This document shows, in pieces, positions 1-7,885 of a stretch of DNA of 64,000 nucleotides. The stretch lies in the NCBI RefSeq assembly GCF_016907365.1, contig NZ_JAFBBV010000001.1, positions 744,001 through 808,000 on the forward strand. The letters run 5' to 3'. Under the pieces are notes generated by a model. That model ran no database searches, was not told the DNA's origin, and saw only the letters and a program-made list of their open reading frames with translations. The translations under genes and the position numbers were made by a program. Position 1 is the first letter of the stretch, and each line of letters starts with the position of its first letter. This DNA comes from Oerskovia paurometabola (GTDB lineage Bacteria; Actinomycetota; Actinomycetes; Actinomycetales; Cellulomonadaceae).

Positions 1-344
1 CCCTTCTTGAGCTGCTTGCTGCCGACGAAGGCGAGGATGCCCGCGAGCAGGAACAGCACGACGCCGACGATGAGGGCCGCGAGCCACAGCGGTACGGCGT
101 GCGCGAGCCCGACCATCGCGGAGTGCAGCGCGAACCCGAGCCCGTAGAGCGAGAGCACACCGGCCACCACGAACATCCCGATCCCGATGCCCGATCGGGC
201 GGCCTTGGTCGTCAGCTCCTTCTTGGCGAGCGCGATCTCCGTCCGGACCAGGCGCGTGGCCTGCTCGGACATCTGCTCGACGAGCTTGCCGATCGAGGGC
301 TTCGGGCTCGGGGGAGGGGGCTGTCCGTCGTCCCAGTCGCTCAT
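1..344 (-). CDS. Actinobacterial holin-superfamily (phage_holin_3_6-like) membrane protein, C-terminus cut by window edge
   Basis: The visible part is about 114 residues. It has an acidic, proline-rich N-terminus, an amphipathic segment rich in E, R and K (around residues 20-48), then two hydrophobic segments (about 50-75 and 83-105) ending in a lysine-rich tail at the window edge. This is the layout of the actinobacterial putative holin superfamily III. These are chromosomal membrane proteins of unknown function despite the name. The ATG at 342-344 is preceded by an AAGGTG ribosome site. Base composition matches the surroundings, so I see no sign of phage origin. The family call rests on topology and composition only. 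Confidence 0.7.
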   Translation of the reverse strand, partial: MSDWDDGQPPPPSPKPSIGKLVEQMSEQATRLVRTEIALAKKELTTKAARSGIGIGMFVVAGVLSLYGLGFALHSAMVGLAHAVPLWLAALIVGVVLFLLAGILAFVGSKQLKK

Positions 345-540
345 GGTGGTCACCTTCCTGGCGCTCCGGTCGGGGCGCCCGTGCGCGCGGGGTTCACCCG
401 CGCCCTGAAGAGTCGGTTCTTCATGTCCCACTCAACCGGTCAACCGGCCCGAGGGCAATTCCGCGCGCCGGGCGTGCGAGTGTCCGTCCGGTGTGCTGCG
501 CAGAGAGCGGGCGGCCCAGCGGGCGGGACCGGCGGGTACG

Positions 541-580
541 ACGAAGCCCCGCCTCGTGGGAAACGAGGCGGGGCTTCGTG
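541..580. terminator. Strong GC-rich hairpin downstream of the tRNA cluster
   Basis: A perfect inverted repeat (arms ACGAAGCCCCGCCTCGT) closes on a short GGGA-type loop. It lies directly after the tRNA-Phe 3' end on the minus strand. No U-tract follows, which is usual for high-GC actinobacterial terminators. Confidence 0.75.
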
Positions 581-584
581 GAAG

Positions 585-657
585 TGGCTCCGACCGGCGT
601 CGATCCGGTGACCTTTCGATTTTCAGTCGAACGCTCTACCAACTGAGCTACAGAGCC
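585..657 (-). tRNA. tRNA-Phe (GAA)
   Basis: The minus strand folds as a 73-nt cloverleaf. It has acceptor GGCTCTG paired with CGGAGCC (one G-U), a D-arm with AGCTCAGTTGGTAGAGC, an anticodon loop CTGAAAA giving GAA, and a T-arm with GGATCGACGCC. The discriminator is A and CCA is not encoded. It is the last of three tRNAs in the cluster. Confidence 0.95.
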
Positions 658-702
658 TTGACACGAAAGCCCGGTCGTGATGACCGGGCAGTCGCTGTCG
701 AG

Positions 703-776
703 CGACCCTGACGGGACTTGAACCCGCGACCTCCGCCGTGACAGGGCGGCGCGCTAACCAACTGCGCTACAGGGCC
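703..776 (-). tRNA. tRNA-Asp (GTC)
   Basis: The 74-nt cloverleaf on the minus strand has acceptor GGCCCTG with CAGGGTC, anticodon loop CTGTCAC (GTC) and T-loop GTTCAAGTC, with G as discriminator. It is the middle tRNA of a Glu-Asp-Phe cluster. Confidence 0.95.
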
Positions 777-864
777 TTGCGTGAGTTTCTCCCGGCCTGG
801 GCCGTTCGAACCTCGAGAATCGTATCTCACTGCCGGGCGAATCCGTTAATCGGATCCTTCCGAG

Positions 865-937
865 TACCCCCAACGGGATTCGAACCCGTGCTACCGCCGT
901 GAAAGGGCGGCGTCCTAGGCCGCTAAACGATGGGGGC
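865..937 (-). tRNA. tRNA-Glu (TTC)
   Basis: The 73-nt cloverleaf on the minus strand has acceptor GCCCCCA with TGGGGGT, anticodon loop CTTTCAC (TTC) and T-loop GTTCGAATC, with discriminator A. It is the promoter-proximal tRNA of the Glu-Asp-Phe cluster, an order that is common in Actinobacteria. Confidence 0.95.
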
Positions 938-1090
938 CTAGTTTCCTGGACAACCCGCACCGCCTGCGGGGCACGAGTCGCCGAGAGACCTCCGTCAGCA
1001 TACGGGGAAGCAAGGTCGGCGTGCAAAACGGTGCGCGCGTGCGGCTCGCGGCTGTCGGTGCCCCGTAGGAGGGCGGGGGAGGATGGTCCC

Positions 1091-1444
1091 GTGGTGGAGA
1101 TGACGCGCGAGGACTTCGAGGACGCGGTGCGCGATGCGCTGGACGAGATCCCGGAGGAGCTGGCGGAGCAGATGGACAACGTGGTCGTCCTGGTCGAGGA
1201 CGACGCGCCCGTCGACGACCCCGAGCTGCTGGGGCTGTACGAGGGGGTCCCGCTGACAGAGCGCGACCTCATGTGGGCGGCGGGTGCGCTCCCGGACAGG
1301 ATCACGATCTTCCGCAACCCCACGCTCGCGATCTGCGAGACGCGGGAGGAGGTCGTCGAGGAGGTCGTGGTCACGGTCGTCCACGAGATCGCGCACCACT
1401 TCGGGATCGACGACGACAGGCTGCACGAGCTCGGATGGGCCTAG
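1091..1444 (+). CDS. Metallopeptidase family protein (minimal zincin, HExxH)
   Basis: This 117-residue protein of the actinobacterial metallopeptidase family often found near tRNA or housekeeping genes is acidic throughout. The zincin motif HEIAHHFGIDDDRLHELG lies near the C-terminus, giving the extended HExxHxxGxxD metal site. An ELLGLYEGVPLTERD segment is typical of the family. The GTG start at 1091 was chosen because it gives the usual MVEM-type N-terminus and has a GGGGAGG ribosome site about nine bases upstream. The substrate is unknown. The next two genes are metal-responsive, but they have their own promoter, so a functional link is not shown. Confidence 0.85.
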   Translation: MVEMTREDFEDAVRDALDEIPEELAEQMDNVVVLVEDDAPVDDPELLGLYEGVPLTERDLMWAAGALPDRITIFRNPTLAICETREEVVEEVVVTVVHEIAHHFGIDDDRLHELGWA

Positions 1445-1463
1445 CATTCATCGCCGAAGGGCG

Positions 1464-1476
1464 ATAACATCGTTAT
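1464..1476. promoter_or_regulatory. Candidate ArsR/SmtB operator overlapping a leaderless promoter
   Basis: ATAACATCGTTAT is a dyad (ATAAC-ATC-GTTAT) ending one base before the ATG of the repressor gene. Its left half contains TAACAT (1465-1470), a good -10 hexamer exactly six bases before the start codon. The gene is therefore probably transcribed leaderless, and repressor binding would cover both the -10 and the transcription start. Confidence 0.55.
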
Positions 1477-1890
1477 ATGACGATGAAAAGGGAGACGAGC
1501 ACCCGCACGCACCTGCGGGCGCGGCGCACCGCGACCGACGGTCTCGTCGAGCAGCCGGCGGCCGAGCATCCGCAGCAACCGTGCACCCCGCCCGTCGTCG
1601 GGCACGACCACACCGCAGTCGCGCGGCTCCTGCACGCCCTCGCCGAGCCGCACCGACTCTCCGTGGTGCACCTCCTCGCGGTCGCCGAGCACCGCGTGGT
1701 CGACCTGACCCGCGAGCTGGGGCTCGCGCAGTCCACCGTGTCCGCCCACCTGGCGACGCTCCGCGACGCGGGACTCGTCGAGACCCGCCGAGAGGGTCGT
1801 TCGTCCTGGTACCGCCTCGCGCGCCCCGAGGTCGCGCACATCCTGGCCGACGCCGAGCGGATCGTCGACGCCACGAGGGGTTCCCGATGA
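1477..1890 (+). CDS. ArsR/SmtB-family metalloregulatory repressor
   Basis: This is a 137-residue winged-helix protein. The first 40 or so residues are basic and likely flexible, with a single Cys and a GHDHTAVARLLHALAEP stretch rich in His. The ArsR fold follows, with the recognition helix in LAQSTVSAHLATLRDAGL and the wing REGRSSWYRL. The His-rich N-terminus and the coupled CDF exporter suggest a zinc or cobalt sensor, which is inference. The ATG at 1477 has no ribosome site but sits six bases after a -10 hexamer, fitting leaderless translation. An ATG at 1483 is the alternative start. The stop overlaps the exporter start (ATGA), so the pair is an autoregulated metal-resistance operon. Confidence 0.85.
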   Translation: MTMKRETSTRTHLRARRTATDGLVEQPAAEHPQQPCTPPVVGHDHTAVARLLHALAEPHRLSVVHLLAVAEHRVVDLTRELGLAQSTVSAHLATLRDAGLVETRREGRSSWYRLARPEVAHILADAERIVDATRGSR

Positions 1891-2813
1891 GCGGCCACTC
1901 GCACTCGCACTCCCACGGCGCGTCGACCGCGACGGGCGCGCACCGCCGTCGGCTCGTGATCGTCCTGTGCATCACGCTCGGCGTGATGATGCTGGAGGTC
2001 GTGGGCGCCCTGGTCTCCGGGTCGCTCGCGCTCCTCGCCGACGCCGGGCACATGCTGACCGACGCCAGCGGGATCGGGATCGCACTCTTCGCGAGCTGGC
2101 TCGCGACGCGTCCGGCTTCCCCGACGCGGACCTTCGGGTGGCAGCGCGCCGAGATCCTCGCCGCGCTGACCAACGCGCTGATCCTCGGCACGGTCGCCGT
2201 GCTCGCGATCATCGAGGGCGTCTCGCGGTTCCGCGCGCCGGACCCCGAGATCCAGGCCGGGCTGATGATCGGGGTGGCGGTCGTCGGTCTCGTCGCGAAC
2301 GCGATCGGGCTGCGCCTGCTGTCGGCGGGCCAGGCCGAGAGCCTCAACGTCCGCGGGGCCTACCTCGAGGTGCTCGGCGACCTGCTCGGGTCGGTCGCGG
2401 TGATCGTCGCCGGCGTCCTCGTCGCGGTCGGGTTCCCGGGGGCCGACGGTCTCGCGTCCGTCGCGATCGGGCTGCTGATCCTGCCGCGCGCCTTCATGCT
2501 CCTGCGCGAGGTCGCGGCGGTGCTCCTCGAGTCGACCCCCGCCGGCGTGGACCTCGAGAAGGTGCGCACCCACATGGAGGGCACCCCGGGAGTGGTGGGC
2601 GTGCACGACCTGCACGCCTGGACCATCACCTCGGGCGTACCCGTCATGTCGGCACACGTGGTCGTCGAGGACGAGGTCCTGGCGAGCGGAGGGGGGACGG
2701 AGGTGCTGCGACGGCTCAAGGAGTGCCTGGGCGGGCACTTCGACGTCGACCACTGCACGTTCCAGATCGAGCCGCCCTCGATGCAGGCGACCGAGGATTC
2801 GGTCCACCACTGA
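1887..2813 (+). CDS. Cation diffusion facilitator (CDF) zinc/cobalt exporter
   Basis: This 308-residue CDF transporter is expected to exchange cytoplasmic Zn2+ (or Co2+, Cd2+) for protons. A His-rich start (HSHSHSH, residues 4-10) precedes six membrane segments. The TM2 metal motif reads LADAGHMLTDA, and the C-terminal CTD includes VHDLHAWTITSG. The TM5 motif reads YLEVLGDLLGS, where the more familiar form has His in place of that Glu (HVLGD), so the active tetrad would carry Glu. This variant is, to my knowledge, common in actinobacterial members. The start overlaps the stop of the ArsR gene by four bases, indicating translational coupling and control by that repressor. Confidence 0.92.
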   Translation: MSGHSHSHSHGASTATGAHRRRLVIVLCITLGVMMLEVVGALVSGSLALLADAGHMLTDASGIGIALFASWLATRPASPTRTFGWQRAEILAALTNALILGTVAVLAIIEGVSRFRAPDPEIQAGLMIGVAVVGLVANAIGLRLLSAGQAESLNVRGAYLEVLGDLLGSVAVIVAGVLVAVGFPGADGLASVAIGLLILPRAFMLLREVAAVLLESTPAGVDLEKVRTHMEGTPGVVGVHDLHAWTITSGVPVMSAHVVVEDEVLASGGGTEVLRRLKECLGGHFDVDHCTFQIEPPSMQATEDSVHH

Positions 2814-2879
2814 CCGGCGGGCGTCTCGCGGGCGAGGGTGTCGTCGAAGGTGGCTCGCCGGGCGTTCTACGCTCCTCCC

Positions 2880-3863
2880 ATGACGATTCTGGTGACAGGC
2901 GGAGCGGGGTTCATCGGTGCGCACGTGGTGCGCCTGCTGCAGGAGAGAGGAGACCAGGTCGTCGTCGTGGACGACCTGAGCACCGGGCAGGAGAAGCGCG
3001 TCGGGGGGGCGCCGCTCGTGCACCTCGACGTGTCGAGCGCCGAGGCGGTCGACGTGCTGACCCGGACCATGGTCGAGCACGAGGTCAGCGCCGTGGTGCA
3101 CTTCGCGGCCCGCAAGCAGATCGGCGAGTCGGTCGAGAAGCCCGTCTGGTACTACCAGCAGAACGTGGGCGGGTTCACGAACCTCGTCGCCGCGATGGAG
3201 GCCGCCGGGGTCGACCGTCTCGTCTTCTCGTCCTCGGCGGCGACCTACGGCATGCCCTCGGTCGCGCTCGTCGAGGAGAAGCTGCACGCCGACCCCATCA
3301 ACCCCTACGGCGAGACGAAGCTCGTCGGAGAGTGGCTCGGGCGGGCGGCCGGCCGGTCGTGGGGGCTGCGGTTCGTGGCGCTGCGCTACTTCAACGTCGC
3401 CGGTGCGGGGTGGCCGGACCTGGGTGACCAGACGCTCCTCAACCTCGTCCCGATGGTGTTCGACCGCCTGGCACGGGGCGAGCGGCCCCGGGTCTTCGGC
3501 GACGACTACCCGACGCCCGACGGCACCTGCATCCGTGACTACCTGCACGTCATGGACCTCGCCGAGGCGCACCTCGTAGCGCTCTCCTACCTGGACGAGG
3601 ACGAGCGGGACTACGACGTGTTCAACGTGGGGACGGGCGTGGGGGCCTCGGTGCGCGAGGTCATCGACGAGATCGGCAGGGTGTCGGGCCTCGACGCCAC
3701 CCCGGACGTCTTCCCGCGCCGTCCCGGCGACCCGCCGCAGCTCGTCGCCTCGCCCGAGCGCATCAACACGGTGCTCGAGTGGAGAGGGTCGCACGGGCTC
3801 GAGGAGATCATCTCGTCGGCCTGGGAGGCGTGGCAGGCAGGGCCGCGCCGCATCGACGTCTGA
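2880..3863 (+). CDS. galE: UDP-glucose 4-epimerase
   Basis: This 327-residue extended short-chain dehydrogenase interconverts UDP-glucose and UDP-galactose in the Leloir pathway and supplies cell-wall and exopolysaccharide precursors. It has the NAD-binding TGGAGFIG at residues 5-12, DDLSTG, the catalytic SSAATYG serine region, and Tyr-xxx-Lys in NPYGETKL. The ATG at 2880 is preceded by TACGCT (2868-2873) six bases upstream and no ribosome site, so the transcript looks leaderless. It stands alone between the metal operon and the carotenoid operon and ends in a hairpin terminator. Related nucleotide-sugar epimerases are possible, but the length and motifs fit GalE well. Confidence 0.9.
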   Translation: MTILVTGGAGFIGAHVVRLLQERGDQVVVVDDLSTGQEKRVGGAPLVHLDVSSAEAVDVLTRTMVEHEVSAVVHFAARKQIGESVEKPVWYYQQNVGGFTNLVAAMEAAGVDRLVFSSSAATYGMPSVALVEEKLHADPINPYGETKLVGEWLGRAAGRSWGLRFVALRYFNVAGAGWPDLGDQTLLNLVPMVFDRLARGERPRVFGDDYPTPDGTCIRDYLHVMDLAEAHLVALSYLDEDERDYDVFNVGTGVGASVREVIDEIGRVSGLDATPDVFPRRPGDPPQLVASPERINTVLEWRGSHGLEEIISSAWEAWQAGPRRIDV

Positions 3864-3876
3864 CCACGGCGTGACG

Positions 3877-3911
3877 GAAGGGCTCTCTCGCCTCGCGCGA
3901 GGGGGCCCTTC
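3877..3911. terminator. Hairpin after galE
   Basis: Arms GAAGGGC and GCCCTTC enclose further pairing of CTCTCGC with GCGAGGG-type sequence, shortly after the galE stop. The structure separates galE from the carotenoid promoter. Confidence 0.65.
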
Positions 3912-3924
3912 TGCGCGTCCGGCG

Positions 3925-3953
3925 CTGACATCCCGTCAGATCCTCAGTATGCT
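3925..3953 (+). promoter_or_regulatory. Sigma-70-type promoter of the carotenoid operon
   Basis: CTGACA (3925-3930) and TATGCT (3948-3953) are separated by exactly 17 bases, a near-consensus housekeeping promoter. The predicted start near 3960 gives a 35-base leader to the crtE ATG at 3995, which has an AAGGGG ribosome site. Confidence 0.65.
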
Positions 3954-3981
3954 GAGCAAAATTACTCAGCACGCTGAGGAT
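3940..3981. promoter_or_regulatory. Double palindromic operator over the crt promoter
   Basis: Two identical-layout dyads CTCAG-N4-CTGAG occupy 3943-3956 and 3965-3978. They are spaced 22 bases apart (two helical turns) and together form a larger inverted repeat with outer arms ATCCTCAG and CTGAGGAT. The first dyad contains the -10 hexamer; the second lies just after the predicted transcription start. This is a textbook repressor arrangement. In Corynebacterium a MarR-type CrtR adjacent to crtE controls the equivalent operon, but no regulator gene sits next to this site. Confidence 0.75.
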
Positions 3982-3994
3982 GAAGGGGTGTGCC

Positions 3995-5173
3995 ATGTCC
4001 GCAACGAGCACGACCATCGACGACGTCGCCGAGCGGTCGTCGACGGGCGCAGTCCGTGCAGCATCTGCTGGGGCCGAGCCCCGGCCCGGGACCGAGCCCG
4101 GGCTCGCCGCGTCGACGCGGGACGTCCGGCTCGCCGTCGACCTCGACCACGCTCTCACAGCCACACGTCGCGCGCTCGCCGAGTACTTCGCCACGGCGGC
4201 GTCGCGGGCGACCGACCCCCGGGTCGTCGATCTCTGGAAGGACCTGGCCGACCAGACCGGGGGAAAGCTCGTCCGCCCGCGCCTGGTCCTCGCGGCCTAT
4301 CTCGGCCTCGGCGGCCGGGACCTCGGGGCGGCGGTGCCCGTCGCCGCTGCACAGGAGGTCCTGCACACCGCGATGCTCGTGCACGACGACCTCCTCGACC
4401 ACGACGAGTCGCGTCGCGGCCGCCCCAACCTCGCGGGCACCACACGTGCGCGCCTCGCGGGGACGGGCGTCGATGCAGCCCACGCCGACGAGCTCGTCCA
4501 GGCCGCCTCCCTCCTCGCCGGGGACCTCGCGATCAGCGGAGCCTTCGACCTCGTGCTGACGTCGACCGCCCCACCGCCCGTCCGGCTCGAGGTCACCCGA
4601 CAGCTCGTGCGCGCGGTCCAGACGGCCGTCGCGGGCGAGGTGCTCGACGTGTCGGGACAGCTCCGCTCCCCCCTCGACGTCGCCCCCCTGCTCGTCGCGG
4701 AGCTCAAGACGGCGACCTACACGTGCGTCGTCCCGCTCCTGTCGGGCGCCACGCTCGCCGGCGCGGACCGTGCTGTGCGGTCGGACCTGGAGACCTGCGG
4801 CCGCGCGCTGGGGATCGCCTTCCAGCTCGTCGACGACCTGCTCGGGGTGTTCGGCGACCCGCGGGTCACGGGGAAGTCGACGCTCTCCGACCTGCGCGAG
4901 GGCAAGCGCACCCTGCTCCTCGCCTGCGCCTACCGTCGGGCCACGCCCGCGGACGTCGCGCTGCTGGACCGGTACGTGGGGCGGGCCGACCTCACCGAGG
5001 CGGAGGCCGACGTCGTGCGGGAGGCCATGCAGCGCTCCGGAGCCCCCGGAGCGGTCCGGGAGACCGTGACCCGCCACCTCGACGAGGCCCGGGCGGCGGC
5101 TTCCCGGCTGCCTGCTCCTCTCGCGCGATATCTGACCGACCTGGCCGACTCGTTCGCGGAGAGGGTCGCCTGA
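3995..5173 (+). CDS. crtE: Geranylgeranyl diphosphate synthase
   Basis: This 392-residue class I trans-prenyltransferase condenses IPP units to GGPP (C20), the first committed precursor of the carotenoid. It has the GGKLVRPRL substrate-binding segment, first aspartate-rich motif DDLLDHD (about residues 130-136), a second motif DDLLGVFGD, and GKSTLSDLREGKRT. The ATG at 3995 was preferred over one at 3980 because AAGGGG lies at the right distance and because 3980 falls inside the operator. The first 45 residues are low-complexity and probably disordered. It is the first gene of a six-gene run; crtB follows after one base. No idi gene for IPP isomerase is present in the window. Confidence 0.93.
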   Translation: MSATSTTIDDVAERSSTGAVRAASAGAEPRPGTEPGLAASTRDVRLAVDLDHALTATRRALAEYFATAASRATDPRVVDLWKDLADQTGGKLVRPRLVLAAYLGLGGRDLGAAVPVAAAQEVLHTAMLVHDDLLDHDESRRGRPNLAGTTRARLAGTGVDAAHADELVQAASLLAGDLAISGAFDLVLTSTAPPPVRLEVTRQLVRAVQTAVAGEVLDVSGQLRSPLDVAPLLVAELKTATYTCVVPLLSGATLAGADRAVRSDLETCGRALGIAFQLVDDLLGVFGDPRVTGKSTLSDLREGKRTLLLACAYRRATPADVALLDRYVGRADLTEAEADVVREAMQRSGAPGAVRETVTRHLDEARAAASRLPAPLARYLTDLADSFAERVA

Positions 5174-5174
5174 G

Positions 5175-6134
5175 ATGCCGACGAGCACGACGTCCGAGAC
5201 CATGGCCAGGGAGGCCAACGTGTCGCAGATGCTGTACGACCGCACCGCCGCCCGCGCGAGCCGGGCGGTCCTGACCGGGTACTCGACGTCCTTCGGGCTC
5301 GGGTCCCGGCTCCTGGGGAGCGTGGCGCGTCGCGACATCGACGCGGTCTACGGCCTGGTCCGCGTGGCCGACGAGGTCGTCGACACGCGCAGGGGCGAGG
5401 GCGCCGACGCGCTGCTGACCGGGCTCGAGGAGGAGACGGCGCGCGCGCTCGCGAGCGGGTACTCGACCAACCTCGTCGTCCACTCGTTCGCCCGCACTGC
5501 CCGGCGCACCGGGATCGGGCACCCGGAGATCGACCCGTTCTTCGCGTCGATGCGCATGGACCTCACGGTCCAGGTGCACGACAAGGCGAGCTACGAGCAG
5601 TACGTCCACGGCTCGGCCGAGGTCGTGGGGCTCATGTGCCTCGCGGTGTTCCTCAACGCGGACCGTCGGCCCGGGGATCCCGTGGTCCGCGCCGACGCCG
5701 CCGTGCTGCGCGGTGCGCAGGGTCTGGGCGCCGCGTTCCAGAAGATCAACTTCCTGCGCGACCTGCGCACCGACCACGAGGAGCTGGGGCGCAGCTACTT
5801 CCCCGGGATCACGCCGGCCGACCTCACGCAGGAGGACGTCGACGCGATCCTCGCGGAGATCGGCAGCGACCTCGACGCCGCGCGCGCCGCGCTCCCGTCC
5901 CTCCCGCGTCGCGCACGGATGGCGGTCGCCGCGACCCTCGCGCTCTACGACTCGCTGCTGGGACGGCTCGCCTCGACGGCTCCGCAGGACCTGCTCCGGG
6001 CACGCGTGCGGGTCCCGGACCCGGTCAAGATCGTCGTCGCGGCGCGTGCCGTGGCGCGTGAGTCGCTGCGACGCGACGTGCACGCCATGTCCCGCCGGTC
6101 GACCAGGTTCACCGACACCAGAGGAGCCCTGTGA
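5175..6134 (+). CDS. crtB: Phytoene synthase
   Basis: This 319-residue squalene/phytoene-synthase-family enzyme joins two GGPP to give the C40 phytoene. The two aspartate-rich magnesium-binding motifs are visible as ADEVVDTRRG (about residues 63-72) and NFLRDLRTDHEELGRSYFP (about 190-209). The YSTSFGLGSRLL segment near residue 36 is characteristic. The start lies one base after the crtE stop, and its end overlaps crtI by four bases (GTGA), so synthesis is translationally coupled. The protein is likely associated with the membrane surface with CrtE and CrtI. Confidence 0.93.
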   Translation: MPTSTTSETMAREANVSQMLYDRTAARASRAVLTGYSTSFGLGSRLLGSVARRDIDAVYGLVRVADEVVDTRRGEGADALLTGLEEETARALASGYSTNLVVHSFARTARRTGIGHPEIDPFFASMRMDLTVQVHDKASYEQYVHGSAEVVGLMCLAVFLNADRRPGDPVVRADAAVLRGAQGLGAAFQKINFLRDLRTDHEELGRSYFPGITPADLTQEDVDAILAEIGSDLDAARAALPSLPRRARMAVAATLALYDSLLGRLASTAPQDLLRARVRVPDPVKIVVAARAVARESLRRDVHAMSRRSTRFTDTRGAL

Positions 6135-7885
6135 ACGTCGCCCCACCCGAGATGCCGCACGTCGTGGTCGTGGGGGGAGGGATCGGCGGCCTCGCCACCG
6201 CCGCGCTCCTGGCCCGGGGCGGCGCCCGGGTGACCCTGCTCGAACGCCACGAGCGGGTCGGGGGGCGGGCCGGGACGCTCGACCTCGACGGGTTCCGGTT
6301 CGACACCGGACCGTCCTGGTACTTCATGCCCGAGGTCTTCGAGCACTGGTTCGCGCTCCTGGGCGAGCGCGCCGAGGACCACCTCGACCTGGTCCCGCTC
6401 GACCCGTCGTACCGTGTCTTCTTCGAGCGGGCCTCGTCCAGCGAGCAGCCCGACGGCGCCACGAACCTCCCCCCGGCTCGCACCGTCCTCGACGTCACCC
6501 GCGACCCGGAGGTCAACTGGGCTCGCTTCGACGCGCTCTCGCCGGGCGACGGCGAGCGCATGCGGGCCTACGCCGAGGAGTCGAGCGAGGCCTACCGCCT
6601 CGCCCTGGACCACTTCCTCTACACGACGTTCGAGCGTCCCGACCGGGCCGTCGACGGCGCCGTGCTGCGCCGGCTCCCGCGGCTCGCGGCCCTGCTGGGA
6701 CGCTCGCTCGCGGACCGCGTCGAACGCCGCGTGCACGACCCGCGCCTGCGCCAGGTCCTCGGCTACCACGCGGTCTTCCTCGGCAGCTCGCCCTACCGGG
6801 TGCCCGCGCTGTACTCGCTCATGAGCCACCTCGACCTGGTCGAGGGCGTACGGTTCCCGCGCGGTGGGATGTACACGATCATCGAGGCCATGGAGAAGAT
6901 CGCCCGCTCGCAGGGCGTGACGATCCGCACGGCGAGCGACGTCGTCGGGATCGAGGTCGCGCCGCACGCTCCCATGCCCGACGGCGGAGCCTCGCCCCGC
7001 GCGCGGACCGGCAGGCCCGGGCGACGCGCGCGAGGCGTCGCGACCGGGGTGCGGCTGAGCACGGGCGAGGTCGTGCCTGCGGACGTCGTGGTGTCGGCCG
7101 CCGACCTGCACCACACCCAGACCGCGCTCGTGCCCCCCGCGTACGCCGACCTGCCCGCGCCAGCGTGGGACGACCGCGGACCCGGGATCTCGGCGCTGCT
7201 GATCCTCGCCGGCGTCCGTGGCGAGCTGCCCGAGCTGGCCCACCACTCGCTCTTCTTCACCGAGGACTGGCGGGGGAACTTCGCCGACGTCCTGGGCGAC
7301 GCGGCCGACAGCCCCGTGGACTCGTTGCGGGTCCCGTCCCCCGCCTCCCTCTACGTCTCGAGGACGTCGGCGACCGACGACGCGACGATCGACCACCCCG
7401 CTGCGCCTCCCGGCCACGAGAACCTCTTCGTCCTGGTGCCGTTCCCCGCGGACCCGGCGCTCGGTGGCTCGGCCGCGTCGCAGGCCGAGCTCGAGGAGCT
7501 CGCCGACGGGTACCTCGACCAGGTCGGCGCCTGGGCCGGGATCGACGACCTGCGCGGGCGGGTCGTGACCCGGCGGGTCCTGGGCCCCGCGCACTTCGCG
7601 ACCGAGTTCTCGTCCTGGCGAGGGACGGCCCTCGGGATGGAGCACACGCTCGCGCAGAGCGCGATGTTCCGCCCGCCGGGCGCCTCGCGCAAGGTCACCA
7701 ACCTCTACTACGCGGGAGCGGGCACGGCCCCTGGCGTCGGGCTGCCGATGTGCCTCATCAGCGCCGAGCTCGTCGCCAAGCGGCTCCTGGGCGAGACGTC
7801 CTCCCGGCCCCTGCCGTCCCCGCTGCGCCCCGGCTACCTCGCGGCGAGCCGCCGTCCCGAGCGACTGCGGGGCGGTGGCGCGTGA
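6131..7885 (+). CDS. crtI: Phytoene desaturase (lycopene-forming)
   Basis: This 584-residue FAD-dependent desaturase introduces the double bonds converting phytoene to lycopene. The Rossmann dinucleotide motif VVVGGGIGGLATAALLARGG is at residues 11-30 and the family C-terminal signature YYAGAGTAPGVGLPMCLISAE near residues 525-545. An Arg/Pro/Gly-rich insertion around residues 280-302 makes it slightly longer than most CrtI proteins. The start is GTG at 6131 overlapping the crtB stop. The following crtYe start overlaps the crtI stop in the same way. Confidence 0.93.
   Translation: MNVAPPEMPHVVVVGGGIGGLATAALLARGGARVTLLERHERVGGRAGTLDLDGFRFDTGPSWYFMPEVFEHWFALLGERAEDHLDLVPLDPSYRVFFERASSSEQPDGATNLPPARTVLDVTRDPEVNWARFDALSPGDGERMRAYAEESSEAYRLALDHFLYTTFERPDRAVDGAVLRRLPRLAALLGRSLADRVERRVHDPRLRQVLGYHAVFLGSSPYRVPALYSLMSHLDLVEGVRFPRGGMYTIIEAMEKIARSQGVTIRTASDVVGIEVAPHAPMPDGGASPRARTGRPGRRARGVATGVRLSTGEVVPADVVVSAADLHHTQTALVPPAYADLPAPAWDDRGPGISALLILAGVRGELPELAHHSLFFTEDWRGNFADVLGDAADSPVDSLRVPSPASLYVSRTSATDDATIDHPAAPPGHENLFVLVPFPADPALGGSAASQAELEELADGYLDQVGAWAGIDDLRGRVVTRRVLGPAHFATEFSSWRGTALGMEHTLAQSAMFRPPGASRKVTNLYYAGAGTAPGVGLPMCLISAELVAKRLLGETSSRPLPSPLRPGYLAASRRPERLRGGGA

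Noticed and set aside
1..344. Prophage remnant suggested by the holin-like protein
   Set aside because: The family is chromosomal in Actinobacteria, no other phage genes are near, and base composition is normal.
585..937. Integrated element at the tRNA cluster
   Set aside because: No integrase, no direct repeat of a tRNA 3' end and no composition change were seen in the adjacent kilobases.
1473..3794. A 773-codon open frame on the minus strand
   Set aside because: It is antisense to the ArsR, CDF and galE genes, rich in His/Arg/Asp shadow residues, with no domain or ribosome site; long antisense frames are expected at this GC content.
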